DNA from: Spirochaetota bacterium
GTDB lineage: Bacteria; Spirochaetota; UBA4802; JAFGJZ01
Assembly: GCA_023396615.1 (NCBI GenBank)
Contig: JAEWVM010000001.1
Location: forward strand, 1 to 5,751
DNA: 5,751 nt
Reading direction: 5' to 3'
Shown here piece after piece: positions 1 to 5,711 of this stretch (within the stretch, counting starts at the first letter, position 1; the number at the start of each line of letters is the position of its first letter). A model generated the notes under the pieces. It had not been told where the DNA came from. It worked only from the letters and a program-made list of their open reading frames with translations, and searched no databases. The translations under genes and the position numbers were made by a program.

Positions 1-356
1 AAGCTGTATGCTGTCATCATATTGCGCTCGAAATTGACAAGCCGACTTCAAAGGCATCCAAAGATCATATCCGCTGGTATCTTTTACATGAAGGAGTTGA
101 AGTGTTTATCGACCATTCCGGATCATGGTTTCTGAAATTTGCTACAAAATGCTCTAAACTAAAAGGTACGATGTGCGGAATCTATTCATCAAGACCCGAC
201 ATCTGCAGAAATTATCCTGAGAAAAATCAATCATGCGAATATGAAGGAGAAGGAGAATATTACAAAAGCATTTTTAAAACAGAAGAAGAATTTACAAAAT
301 ACATGAATTTGAAATTATCTAAAAAAAGAAAAACTTCACCGCCTCGAAAACAATAA
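1..356 (+). CDS. YkgJ-family cysteine-cluster protein (5' end missing)
   Basis: The reading frame is open from the left edge: the first complete codon is at 3 and the TAA stop at 354-356, so 117 codons are visible. A GTG at 102 could be taken as a start, but the frame continues upstream of it with family-like sequence, so the gene begins outside the window. Visible landmarks (counting the first complete codon as 1) are a Cys-Cys pair at 3-4, an IRWYLLHEGVEVF stretch at 23-35, then single cysteines at 50, 58 and 68 and the segment RPDICRNYP at 64-72. This spacing is typical of the YkgJ family (UPF0153-type), whose conserved cysteines are thought to bind zinc or an iron-sulfur centre. The earlier cysteines of the first cluster should lie just left of the window. 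The precise role of these small cytosolic proteins is not established. The last 38 bases overlap the 3' end of the convergent exporter gene. The C-terminal tail is Lys/Arg-rich. Confidence 0.82.
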   Translation, partial: AVCCHHIALEIDKPTSKASKDHIRWYLLHEGVEVFIDHSGSWFLKFATKCSKLKGTMCGIYSSRPDICRNYPEKNQSCEYEGEGEYYKSIFKTEEEFTKYMNLKLSKKRKTSPPRKQ

Positions 357-942
357 AGATTCCAAGAAGTATCAGGACAATTCCCATAAGCAGTTCAAGT
401 AAACGGCGTTTATTCATATATCTGCTTCTGATCGGAGTTGAAGCAAAAATAATTGCGGCCAGAGAAAACCAGAACAAAGTAACAAACAAGACTGTCGCAC
501 AATAAATCAGTTTTAACGAGATCGAAATATCATCTGTTATAAATTTAGAAAATATTGATACGTAATAAAGTCCGGCCTTAACATTTGTCACATTTGTAAT
601 GAAACCGGAAAAAAAAGATTTTCTTTCAGAATTACCCGAAAAATTATCAACCGTTGTATCCGATATTGTTCTGATTGAAGAATAACCCATATAAATGAGA
701 TATATTCCGCCAACAAGCATTATAACGCTTCGCAGTGACGGAATGCCGTTTATCAGTGCGGAAATTCCGAATACAGCTCCTGCAACCAGAAACAAATTTC
801 CGCAAACGATACCCAATGAAGTAAACAAACCGCTTCTTCTGCCGTATAAGACACTGTTTCTTACAGTCAGCGCAACATCAGGCCCGGGACTCATTACGGC
901 TAATAAATGAATAAGAGAAATAGAAAGAAGTGATAATATCAT
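319..942 (-). CDS. LysE/RhtB-family amino-acid exporter, RhtC-like
   Basis: This is a 207-aa inner-membrane protein with about six hydrophobic segments (roughly 3-25, 40-64, 70-90, 110-135, 142-168 and 182-206). It matches the LysE/RhtB exporters, which move amino acids such as threonine, homoserine or lysine out of the cell using the proton gradient. The family signature MSPGPD is at 17-22, followed by GRRSG at 34-38. The segment TNVTNVKAGLYY at 116-127 aligns with the TNLANPKAIIYF region of E. coli RhtC as I remember it, and a WF pair sits at 158-159. One oddity is that the usual proline of the NPKA motif is valine here (V121). The substrate cannot be told from sequence. The ATG overlaps the stop of the upstream barrel gene by one base (TAATG) and no clear Shine-Dalgarno precedes it, so translation is probably coupled. 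The C-terminus ends in four phenylalanines encoded by a T-rich tract that overlaps the convergent YkgJ gene. Confidence 0.88.
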   Translation of the reverse strand: MILSLLSISLIHLLAVMSPGPDVALTVRNSVLYGRRSGLFTSLGIVCGNLFLVAGAVFGISALINGIPSLRSVIMLVGGIYLIYMGYSSIRTISDTTVDNFSGNSERKSFFSGFITNVTNVKAGLYYVSIFSKFITDDISISLKLIYCATVLFVTLFWFSLAAIIFASTPIRSRYMNKRRLLELLMGIVLILLGIFIVFEAVKFFFF

Positions 943-2171
943 TAAAATTTATGAACTACTGCGAACATAATGTTCGGAGTAAAATCATAAGAATCTATTT
1001 TGATAGAAAATGCACCCGACTTTGATTCAAGCTTGTTAAAAATTACATAATTTGAACATGCTAAAAGGATTTTAGTATCTCCTGAGATTTTTTTATCAAA
1101 ACCTAAAGAAAAAATAAAAGCCCTGACATCGATATTATTCCTGATAGATTCTGATAATGTTGAAAAATCTTCTTTCTGACGTATTTGTAAATATCCGAGA
1201 CCGCATGAAAATGCCAATGAAGAAGAAAACGAATATTCATATCCAAGTTTTTGCTCAAACCTAAATGAGTTTGAACGCTTTATATCTTCTATCTTAATAT
1301 CTCCGGTAGATATATCAATAGAATATGTTTTATCATCATGTTTGGTTGGGATATAAATTGCAGTTTCTGCGATTAATGAAGATTTCTTGTAACGTTTTAG
1401 AACTCCAAGGGTTATAGATGGAGATTTAGTGATTTCGAATCCTGACGAGCTTGAATTTTTACCGTTTACACTATCTGATTCATAATAACTAAAATCATAT
1501 TTTTTTTTAGTAAAAGTACCGCCTGATAAAATTATGCCTATCTCATATTTATTTCTTCTGCTATTTGCATGAAATCCTAAAGCGGGACTAATATTAAGCG
1601 ATTTTATATTTGATTTTGTTACATTATCCGGGATTTGAAATTCTTTTTCATCTTTTTTTTCATTTTTGTAAGCACAATACATTCTTAACCCAATAGAATA
1701 ATCAGAAGTCATTTTATACCCGGCGCTGAGGTAAGATCCTATAGCATTACTTTTTTCATTGTTAGAATATCTGTCACTTCCTGAGTATGTCCCGCTTGAT
1801 TTACGAGAATTATAATTATCATCATCCTGAAGAGCAAACGATAATCCGAAAGACATTTTTTTTGATGATTTCACAAAAGATAAATTCGAAGAAAAAGTTT
1901 TACGCGAATCCGTATTGCTGCTTCCACTATCTATGCCGTTTATTGCAAATTTAGTAGATTCTCCTTTAGTATAAGGCGATCCGTACAAAATAGCACCTAG
2001 GGATGTTTTCGATCTTGTCAAAAGAGCCGGATTCTTGACTGCATTAAAAGGTCCATCATTATAGACAGACATCATTCCGCCGGCAGAAATCCCGTTAGCA
2101 GAGAGAAACTGAGTAAACAGAAACATCATCAAGAATAATTTTAGAAATAAATTAACTCCAGCTATTCTCAA
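942..2171 (-). CDS. Predicted outer-membrane beta-barrel protein, FadL/PorV-like architecture
   Basis: I do not recognise a named family. The protein (409 aa from the chosen start) has a signal peptide: Arg2, a hydrophobic stretch from about 8 to 23, and likely cleavage after FLSA at 22-25. The mature N-terminus has glycine-rich sequence and an NPALL motif at 47-51, similar to the N-terminal region of FadL and PorV-type barrels. The rest alternates polar and hydrophobic residues, has many aromatic strand ends, and has Ser/Lys/Asn/Asp-rich loops. It ends FAVVHKF, a good C-terminal strand for BAM-dependent insertion. It probably sits in the outer membrane as a channel or structural protein; the ligand is unknown. 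Start choice: a TTG at 2177 is possible, but the GAGG at 2180-2183 is only 2 nt from it. The TTG at 2169-2171 has an 8-nt spacer and overlaps the previous gene's TGA as TTGA. The exporter gene follows directly. Confidence 0.72.
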   Translation of the reverse strand: MRIAGVNLFLKLFLMMFLFTQFLSANGISAGGMMSVYNDGPFNAVKNPALLTRSKTSLGAILYGSPYTKGESTKFAINGIDSGSSNTDSRKTFSSNLSFVKSSKKMSFGLSFALQDDDNYNSRKSSGTYSGSDRYSNNEKSNAIGSYLSAGYKMTSDYSIGLRMYCAYKNEKKDEKEFQIPDNVTKSNIKSLNISPALGFHANSRRNKYEIGIILSGGTFTKKKYDFSYYESDSVNGKNSSSSGFEITKSPSITLGVLKRYKKSSLIAETAIYIPTKHDDKTYSIDISTGDIKIEDIKRSNSFRFEQKLGYEYSFSSSLAFSCGLGYLQIRQKEDFSTLSESIRNNIDVRAFIFSLGFDKKISGDTKILLACSNYVIFNKLESKSGAFSIKIDSYDFTPNIMFAVVHKF

Positions 2172-2626
2172 AAACAATACCTCGCAGAAAGGCCGAATTT
2201 TAGAGGATAAAACCTATCGTCTTTTTTGGTTGCAATGTTAAAAAGCGGATGCCAGTCAAGAGACAATGCTAAAGGAATTTGCCTAAACCTGTATTCAAGC
2301 CCTATTAAACCGTCAGGACCTGCAACCGGAGTATCTTTTTCCCAAATCCCCAAATGCCCCCCGACTCCCGCATACCACTGAAACTCTGAAGAAACACCTG
2401 GAAGATTATTCTGTAACACATAAAAAGCATGAAATTCAATACCATGATCAAGATCAGAAAGGGCCATCAGTTCAACCGCATTCGGTTTAGCAAAAAAATA
2501 CTTATAAGACAAACCGTGATTTCCATCCCTACCCGCCTCAAGCCTAGCTCCAAGCGCCGCCTTATAATCTGAAGCAAAGCAGACACCGGAAACCAATAAA
2601 AACAAAATAGCAAAACATTTTTTCAT
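2168..2626 (-). CDS. Small secreted outer-membrane beta-barrel protein
   Basis: This 152-aa protein has a clear signal peptide (MKK, then a hydrophobic core at 5-14) with likely cleavage after VCFA at 16-19, leaving about 133 residues. The mature part shows short alternating strands with turns, a glycine-rich AGVGGHLG segment, a PDGLIGLEYRF segment and an IPLALSLDWHP segment. It ends GLSARYCF, again with a terminal phenylalanine. This pattern resembles small (about eight-strand) outer-membrane barrel proteins often annotated only as hypothetical, which I associate mainly with Bacteroidota. The function is unknown. A lipoprotein reading is unlikely, because the residues before Cys16 (VSGV) do not make a lipobox. 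The ATG is preceded by GGTGA with a 6-nt spacer. It is the first gene of the minus-strand unit, about 55 nt from the predicted transcription start, and its TGA overlaps the start of the next barrel gene. Confidence 0.75.
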   Translation of the reverse strand: MKKCFAILFLLVSGVCFASDYKAALGARLEAGRDGNHGLSYKYFFAKPNAVELMALSDLDHGIEFHAFYVLQNNLPGVSSEFQWYAGVGGHLGIWEKDTPVAGPDGLIGLEYRFRQIPLALSLDWHPLFNIATKKDDRFYPLKFGLSARYCF

Positions 2627-2686
2627 CTGTAATCACCGTAAGCTCTAAAATATTATCAGTAACACAGAATTATGAAATTACTTAGT

Positions 2687-2715
2687 ATTATATCAAGAAT
2701 TTTTTGTTTAATCAA
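2687..2715 (-). promoter_or_regulatory. Sigma-70-like promoter for the barrel/exporter unit
   Basis: On the minus strand, TTGATT (2715-2710) and a perfect TATAAT (2692-2687) are separated by 17 nt. Transcription would start near 2680, about 55 nt before the small barrel gene. The -35 box overlaps the stop codon of the glutamine amidotransferase gene, so the barrel unit can be transcribed separately. A second, overlapping candidate (TTGATA at 2696-2691, 16 nt, CATAAT at 2674-2669) lies slightly downstream. Confidence 0.5.
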
Positions 2716-3391
2716 GTATTAATAAATTATCAAGAAAAGTATTCATTATTTGAAAATTTAACGGTATGTTGATCTTACCTGCAATAACATCATCGATACT
2801 TTGAACATATCTTGATTTGTCGATATCATCCGCACAATTTTCAATCATTGATGTAATTGAATCATCATCTGACTCGATGTGAAATTGCAATCCGACGGAC
2901 TTTCCGTAAACAAATCCCTGATTATCACAAGCCTCGCTTTGAAAGATTTTTGCCGCGCCGTCCGGGATATTGAACCGCTCTCCATGCCAATGAAAAGCTT
3001 TAAACTTTGAAGGAAATTCTTTTGCGACTCCAACATCATTGATTTTCTCAACATCATACCAGCCGATTTCCTTATATTTATTTGCGGAAACTTCAGCGCC
3101 AAGTACATCGGCAATAAGCTGAGCTCCGAGGCAAATGCCCAGCATTTTTTTATTTTGTGATATGCACTTTTCAATATATTTTTTTTCATTTTTCATCCAT
3201 GAAAACTTCAATTCTTCATTTACGCTCATCGGCCCTCCCATAATTACCAGAAAATCAAATTCTGATAAATCAGGAAACAATTCTGACTCGAACATTTTTG
3301 TAAATGAAACATCAACAGAGCGGGATGATGTCCATTTTAGAATACTTGCAGGAGTCTCAAAGGGAACATGCTGAATATAGTGTAATTTCAT
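2708..3391 (-). CDS. Class I glutamine amidotransferase, GMP-synthase-like, free-standing
   Basis: This 227-aa cytosolic protein has the class I (triad) glutamine amidotransferase fold, which hydrolyses glutamine and passes ammonia to an acceptor. Landmarks are the oxyanion-strand GGP at 52-54, the nucleophile Cys87 in GICLGAQ, GWYDV at 110-114, the family-typical FHWHGE at 133-138, and the catalytic pair His171 and Glu173 in FHIES. The triad is complete, so it should be active. It has only the amidotransferase domain plus a C-terminal helical extension (about 175-227, with RYVQS). That is the layout of the stand-alone 'GMP synthase-like' proteins (COG0518 type), not of GuaA, which also carries the ATP-pyrophosphatase domain. 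Such proteins may be amidotransferase subunits or gamma-glutamyl hydrolases of the PuuD kind; the substrate is unknown. The ATG is set by a strong GGAGG (3397-3401) with a 5-nt spacer. The gene appears to be transcribed alone or to read through into the barrel unit. Confidence 0.87.
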   Translation of the reverse strand: MKLHYIQHVPFETPASILKWTSSRSVDVSFTKMFESELFPDLSEFDFLVIMGGPMSVNEELKFSWMKNEKKYIEKCISQNKKMLGICLGAQLIADVLGAEVSANKYKEIGWYDVEKINDVGVAKEFPSKFKAFHWHGERFNIPDGAAKIFQSEACDNQGFVYGKSVGLQFHIESDDDSITSMIENCADDIDKSRYVQSIDDVIAGKINIPLNFQIMNTFLDNLLILD

Positions 3392-3425
3392 AATAACCTC
3401 CGGATTAATGATAAATACAATCTCA

Positions 3426-3441
3426 TTAAGTCGCTACTTAA
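3426..3441. promoter_or_regulatory. Operator-like palindrome upstream of the amidotransferase gene
   Basis: TTAAGT and ACTTAA flank the centre CGCT. Because the middle GC also pairs, 14 of 16 positions are symmetric. The site is 35 nt upstream of the amidotransferase ATG and would lie in its transcribed leader. It could be a repressor site or a small stem-loop. The AT-rich surroundings make chance a real possibility. Confidence 0.3.
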
Positions 3442-3478
3442 ATTTAAATTACATCATATTATGAGGTAGTATTTTACA

Positions 3479-3506
3479 ATTATGAAATACTTAATAATTT
3501 TATTAA
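3479..3506 (-). promoter_or_regulatory. Candidate promoter for the amidotransferase gene
   Basis: On the minus strand, TTAATA (3506-3501) and CATAAT (3484-3479) are 16 nt apart, giving a leader of roughly 80 nt. Both boxes are imperfect. Support comes from the same arrangement (TTGATA, 16 nt, CATAATT) at 2696-2669 in front of the barrel unit, with similar bases around the -10 box. Confidence 0.33.
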
Positions 3507-3663
3507 CTTCTTTCCGTTTTAAATTTTCCACCTTTTTAAACTTAAAAATTATTTTTACCAAGACGGATAACCAACAGTTTCTTTTTAATTTAATATGACC
3601 TTTCAATCAATAATTTTACAACAAATATCATTTAACTGATAAACACAACTTCAAAAAGATTAT

Positions 3664-3703
3664 TTGACATAATACAGATTTTTTAGAATTCTGCATCAAG
3701 AGG
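3664..3703 (+). promoter_or_regulatory. Candidate promoter and ribosome binding site of ispD
   Basis: A perfect TTGACA lies at 3664-3669 and a TAGAAT at 3684-3689. The 14-nt spacing is too short for a standard promoter, so only the -35 match is convincing. AAGAGG at 3698-3703 is a good Shine-Dalgarno, 7 nt before the ATG at 3711, and fixes that start. If transcription begins near 3696, the leader would be very short, which is another reason for caution. Confidence 0.33.
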
Positions 3704-3710
3704 CTGTATT

Positions 3711-4406
3711 ATGTTTGAAAAAAGAAACTGTTACGCAGTAATTCTTGCAGGAGGAAGCGGTAAACGCGCAGGCACAACTTTACCGAAACAATTTAACGAA
3801 ATCAACGGCAAAGCAATACTTGCATATTCTCTTGAAACTTTTGACAGAAACAGAATTGTAGACGGTATTGTAATTGTAACTCATCCTGACCACTTTACGC
3901 TTACTAAATCCATTATAGATAAATCTAAAGTCAAAAAACTTATCGGAATAACCGAAGGAGGTCCCCAACGGAAAGATTCATCATATAACGGTCTTAAACA
4001 TCTAAACTGTCCTTCCGATTCAATCGTAATGATTCATGATGCGGCTCGTCCTTTTGTAGATGACTTCATAATTGAAAATTCTGTAAGGAATGCAAGTCTA
4101 AACGGAGCAACTGCGGCATATATTCGCGCAACAGATACAATAGCCATATTTGAAAATAACCGTCTGAAGAATATTCCTCCGCGTGAAACGTGCTTTATGG
4201 CTCAGACTCCGCAAACATTCAGATATGATCTGATAATGAAGGCTCACCAAAATGCAAAACCTGAAAAAGAATATACCGATGACGTATCCCTAGCGGTTGA
4301 TGCGGGAACAGACATTACCCTCACCGAGGGTAATGCTTCAAATTTTAAAATTACAACCCATGAAGATTTTGAGAAAGCTCTCATCTACCTATGCAAAAAT
4401 AAGTAA
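3711..4406 (+). CDS. ispD: 2-C-methyl-D-erythritol 4-phosphate cytidylyltransferase (IspD family)
   Basis: The protein (231 aa, normal for the family) transfers CMP from CTP to 2-C-methyl-D-erythritol 4-phosphate, the third step of the MEP route to isopentenyl diphosphate, in the cytosol. The CTP-binding signature runs from AVILAGGSGKR (9-19) to LPKQF (24-28). GGPQRKDSSYNGL at 83-95 carries the conserved Arg87 and Ser90. The family hallmark HDAARP is at 109-114. RATDTI at 139-144, PPRETC at 156-161, AQTPQTF at 164-170 and YTDD at 188-191 follow the usual order, and Lys213 in NFKIT matches the conserved substrate-binding lysine. The main alternative is a paralogous sugar-alcohol cytidylyltransferase such as TarI (ribitol 5-phosphate), which shares this fold; no wall-polymer partner genes are visible. 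There is no ispF next to it. The SD is AAGAGG, 7 nt before the ATG. The last 26 bases overlap ugd tail to tail, and a 10-bp hairpin lies inside the 3' coding part. Confidence 0.85.
   Translation: MFEKRNCYAVILAGGSGKRAGTTLPKQFNEINGKAILAYSLETFDRNRIVDGIVIVTHPDHFTLTKSIIDKSKVKKLIGITEGGPQRKDSSYNGLKHLNCPSDSIVMIHDAARPFVDDFIIENSVRNASLNGATAAYIRATDTIAIFENNRLKNIPPRETCFMAQTPQTFRYDLIMKAHQNAKPEKEYTDDVSLAVDAGTDITLTEGNASNFKITTHEDFEKALIYLCKNK
4313..4335. repeat. Perfect 10-bp inverted repeat with 3-nt loop inside ispD
   Basis: CATTACCCTC at 4313-4322 and GAGGGTAATG at 4326-4335 are exact reverse complements around a 3-nt loop (ACC on the plus strand). It lies within ispD coding sequence (around codons 202-209). 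It is also 46 nt downstream of the ugd stop on the minus strand, where a ugd transcript would need to end. Neither strand shows a strong T-tract directly after it, so it is not a textbook intrinsic terminator. A 12-base A/T palindrome (4341-4352) follows closely on the plus strand. Confidence 0.6.
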
Positions 4407-5700
4407 ATCCTTCTTCTTTCATTTTCTTAGGCTCATACTGATTTCTTCCGTCAAAAATTACAGGATGCTTTAAAAGTGATTTCATTCTTGAAAAATCAGG
4501 ATTTCTGAAATGGAACCATTCAGTAGCAATTATAAGGGCATCAGCATCCTGAAGAGCGTCGTAGTTTTTTGAATAATACTCAACATCCTTATCGCCGAAA
4601 ATAGCTTTAATATTTTCTGCGGCAATCGGATCATATGCTTTTATTTTAGCGCCGCGTGAAGTAAGTTCCCTTATTATGTCAACTGCCGGAGCTTCCCTTA
4701 TATCATCCGTCTGAGGCTTAAATGCGAGACCCCAAAGAGCAAATATCTTACCTTTTATATCTTCTCCGTACTGAGAAATAATTTTTTTGATAAATCTCTC
4801 GCGTTGATTTTTGTTCACCTTCTCAACTGCTTCAAGCAAATATGGTGAAATACCGTAATCATGCGATGTTTTAATCAGAGCTTTAACATCTTTCGGAAAA
4901 CAAGAGCCGCCATATCCGATACCGGCATACAAAAATCCCTTGCCTATTCTGGAATCAGAACCGATACCTTTTCGAATCATTTCAATATCGGCACCTGTTT
5001 TTTCACAAAGAACTGAAAGTTCATTCATAAAACTTATGCGTGTCGCAAGCATTGCGTTAGCAGCGTATTTAGTCATCTCTGCACTTGCCAAATTCATCAC
5101 ATGAAATCTATCATTTTGACGGACAAATGGAGAATATAATTCCATCATCAGTTCAGCGGTTCTTACATTATCAGTACCGATGATTACGCGCTCCGGCTTC
5201 ATAAAATCTTCAACAGCATTGCCTTCCTTCAAAAACTCAGGGTTGGAAACGACATCGAATTCAATATCTGTTCTGTCTCGTTCTTTCAATACCTTTGCAA
5301 TGCGTTCCTTGACTAGAGAAGCTGTTCCAACCGGAACAGTCGATTTATCAACAATTACCGTATACTTATCCATAACTCGGGCAACATCTTCTGCAGCCTT
5401 AAGAACATATGACAGATCCGCAGATCCGTCTTCTCCCGGAGGTGTTCCAACCGCTATAAAAACAAAAAGTGAACCGGACACAGGTTCCTTAATATCAGTA
5501 GTAAAAGTAAGACGGCCTTCAATAAAATTACTTTTTACAAGTTCTTCCAGTCCGGGCTCATATATCGGGATAATTCCGTTTTTCAAATTTTCAATTTTTT
5601 TGCTGTCAATATCAACACAACAAACATCGTTTCCCATATCCGCAAAACATGTTCCTGTAACCAATCCTACATATCCTGTGCCAATTACTGTAACTTTCAT
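4381..5700 (-). CDS. ugd: UDP-glucose 6-dehydrogenase
   Basis: This 439-aa cytosolic enzyme oxidises UDP-glucose to UDP-glucuronate with two NAD+, supplying precursors for exopolysaccharide, capsule or lipopolysaccharide sugars. The N-terminal Rossmann domain starts with GTGYVG at 7-12 and has the NAD-binding Asp30. VGTPP is at 84-88, STVPVGT at 120-126 and NPEFLKEG at 153-160. The central helical region carries EMTKYAANA at 208-216 with conserved Lys211 and Asn215. The catalytic cysteine is Cys267 in GYGGSCFPKD, with Asp271 close by. The C-terminal UDP-binding domain has LAFKPQTDDIRE. All key residues are present and the length is normal. UDP-ManNAc and GDP-mannose dehydrogenases belong to the same superfamily, but the motif wording fits Ugd best. 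The ATG is set by a near-perfect GGAGGTGA. The 3' end overlaps ispD by 26 bases. No other polysaccharide gene is visible, and the promoter is probably right of the window. Confidence 0.94.
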   Translation of the reverse strand: MKVTVIGTGYVGLVTGTCFADMGNDVCCVDIDSKKIENLKNGIIPIYEPGLEELVKSNFIEGRLTFTTDIKEPVSGSLFVFIAVGTPPGEDGSADLSYVLKAAEDVARVMDKYTVIVDKSTVPVGTASLVKERIAKVLKERDRTDIEFDVVSNPEFLKEGNAVEDFMKPERVIIGTDNVRTAELMMELYSPFVRQNDRFHVMNLASAEMTKYAANAMLATRISFMNELSVLCEKTGADIEMIRKGIGSDSRIGKGFLYAGIGYGGSCFPKDVKALIKTSHDYGISPYLLEAVEKVNKNQRERFIKKIISQYGEDIKGKIFALWGLAFKPQTDDIREAPAVDIIRELTSRGAKIKAYDPIAAENIKAIFGDKDVEYYSKNYDALQDADALIIATEWFHFRNPDFSRMKSLLKHPVIFDGRNQYEPKKMKEEGFTYFCIGR

Positions 5701-5703
5701 AAA

Positions 5704-5711
5704 TCACCTCC
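5704..5711 (-). promoter_or_regulatory. Near-perfect Shine-Dalgarno of ugd
   Basis: Read on the minus strand, GGAGGTGA stands 3 nt from the ATG (the GGAGG core is 6 nt away). It pairs with the full anti-SD of 16S rRNA and suggests strong translation initiation. A second GGAG lies 7 nt further upstream. No clear promoter or upstream gene end can be made out in the last 40 bases. Confidence 0.7.

Larger units (their letters stand above)
3392..3710. other. AT-rich divergent intergenic region
   Basis: These 319 bases separate the divergent amidotransferase and ispD genes. I see no protein-coding frame with a ribosome binding site and no RNA gene. The region holds the amidotransferase SD and leader, an operator-like palindrome (3426-3441), candidate promoters for each side, and nested A/T palindromes around 3533-3556 (TTTTTAA/TTAAAAA, then AAAAAT/ATTTTT). 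The latter may be curved or UP-element-like DNA, or simply a result of base composition. Confidence 0.6.

Noticed and set aside
695..910. 71-codon plus-strand frame inside the exporter gene
   Set aside because: It is antisense to a gene with strong family motifs, and its product has no recognisable features.
2564..2584. Possible lipobox around Cys16 of the small barrel
   Set aside because: The residues before the cysteine (VSGV) do not fit the lipobox rule, while a standard signal peptidase I site (VCFA) follows directly.
2845..3374. Open frames of 114 (minus) and 79 (plus) codons within the amidotransferase gene
   Set aside because: They are out-of-frame or antisense shadows of a gene with an intact catalytic triad and a strong SD.
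3533..3556. A/T inverted repeats as a terminator
   Set aside because: They lie between divergent genes where no transcript needs to end, and the stems are pure A-T and weak.
3780..3968. 62-codon minus-strand frame within ispD
   Set aside because: It is antisense to conserved IspD motifs and has no independent support.
4341..4352. 12-base palindrome AATTTTAAAATT in ispD
   Set aside because: It is pure A/T in an AT-rich genome and encodes the conserved NFKI segment, so it is most likely incidental.
5703..5711. Plus-strand ATCACCTCC, resembling the 3' end of 16S rRNA
   Set aside because: It is only the complement of the ugd Shine-Dalgarno on the minus strand; no other rRNA sequence is present.
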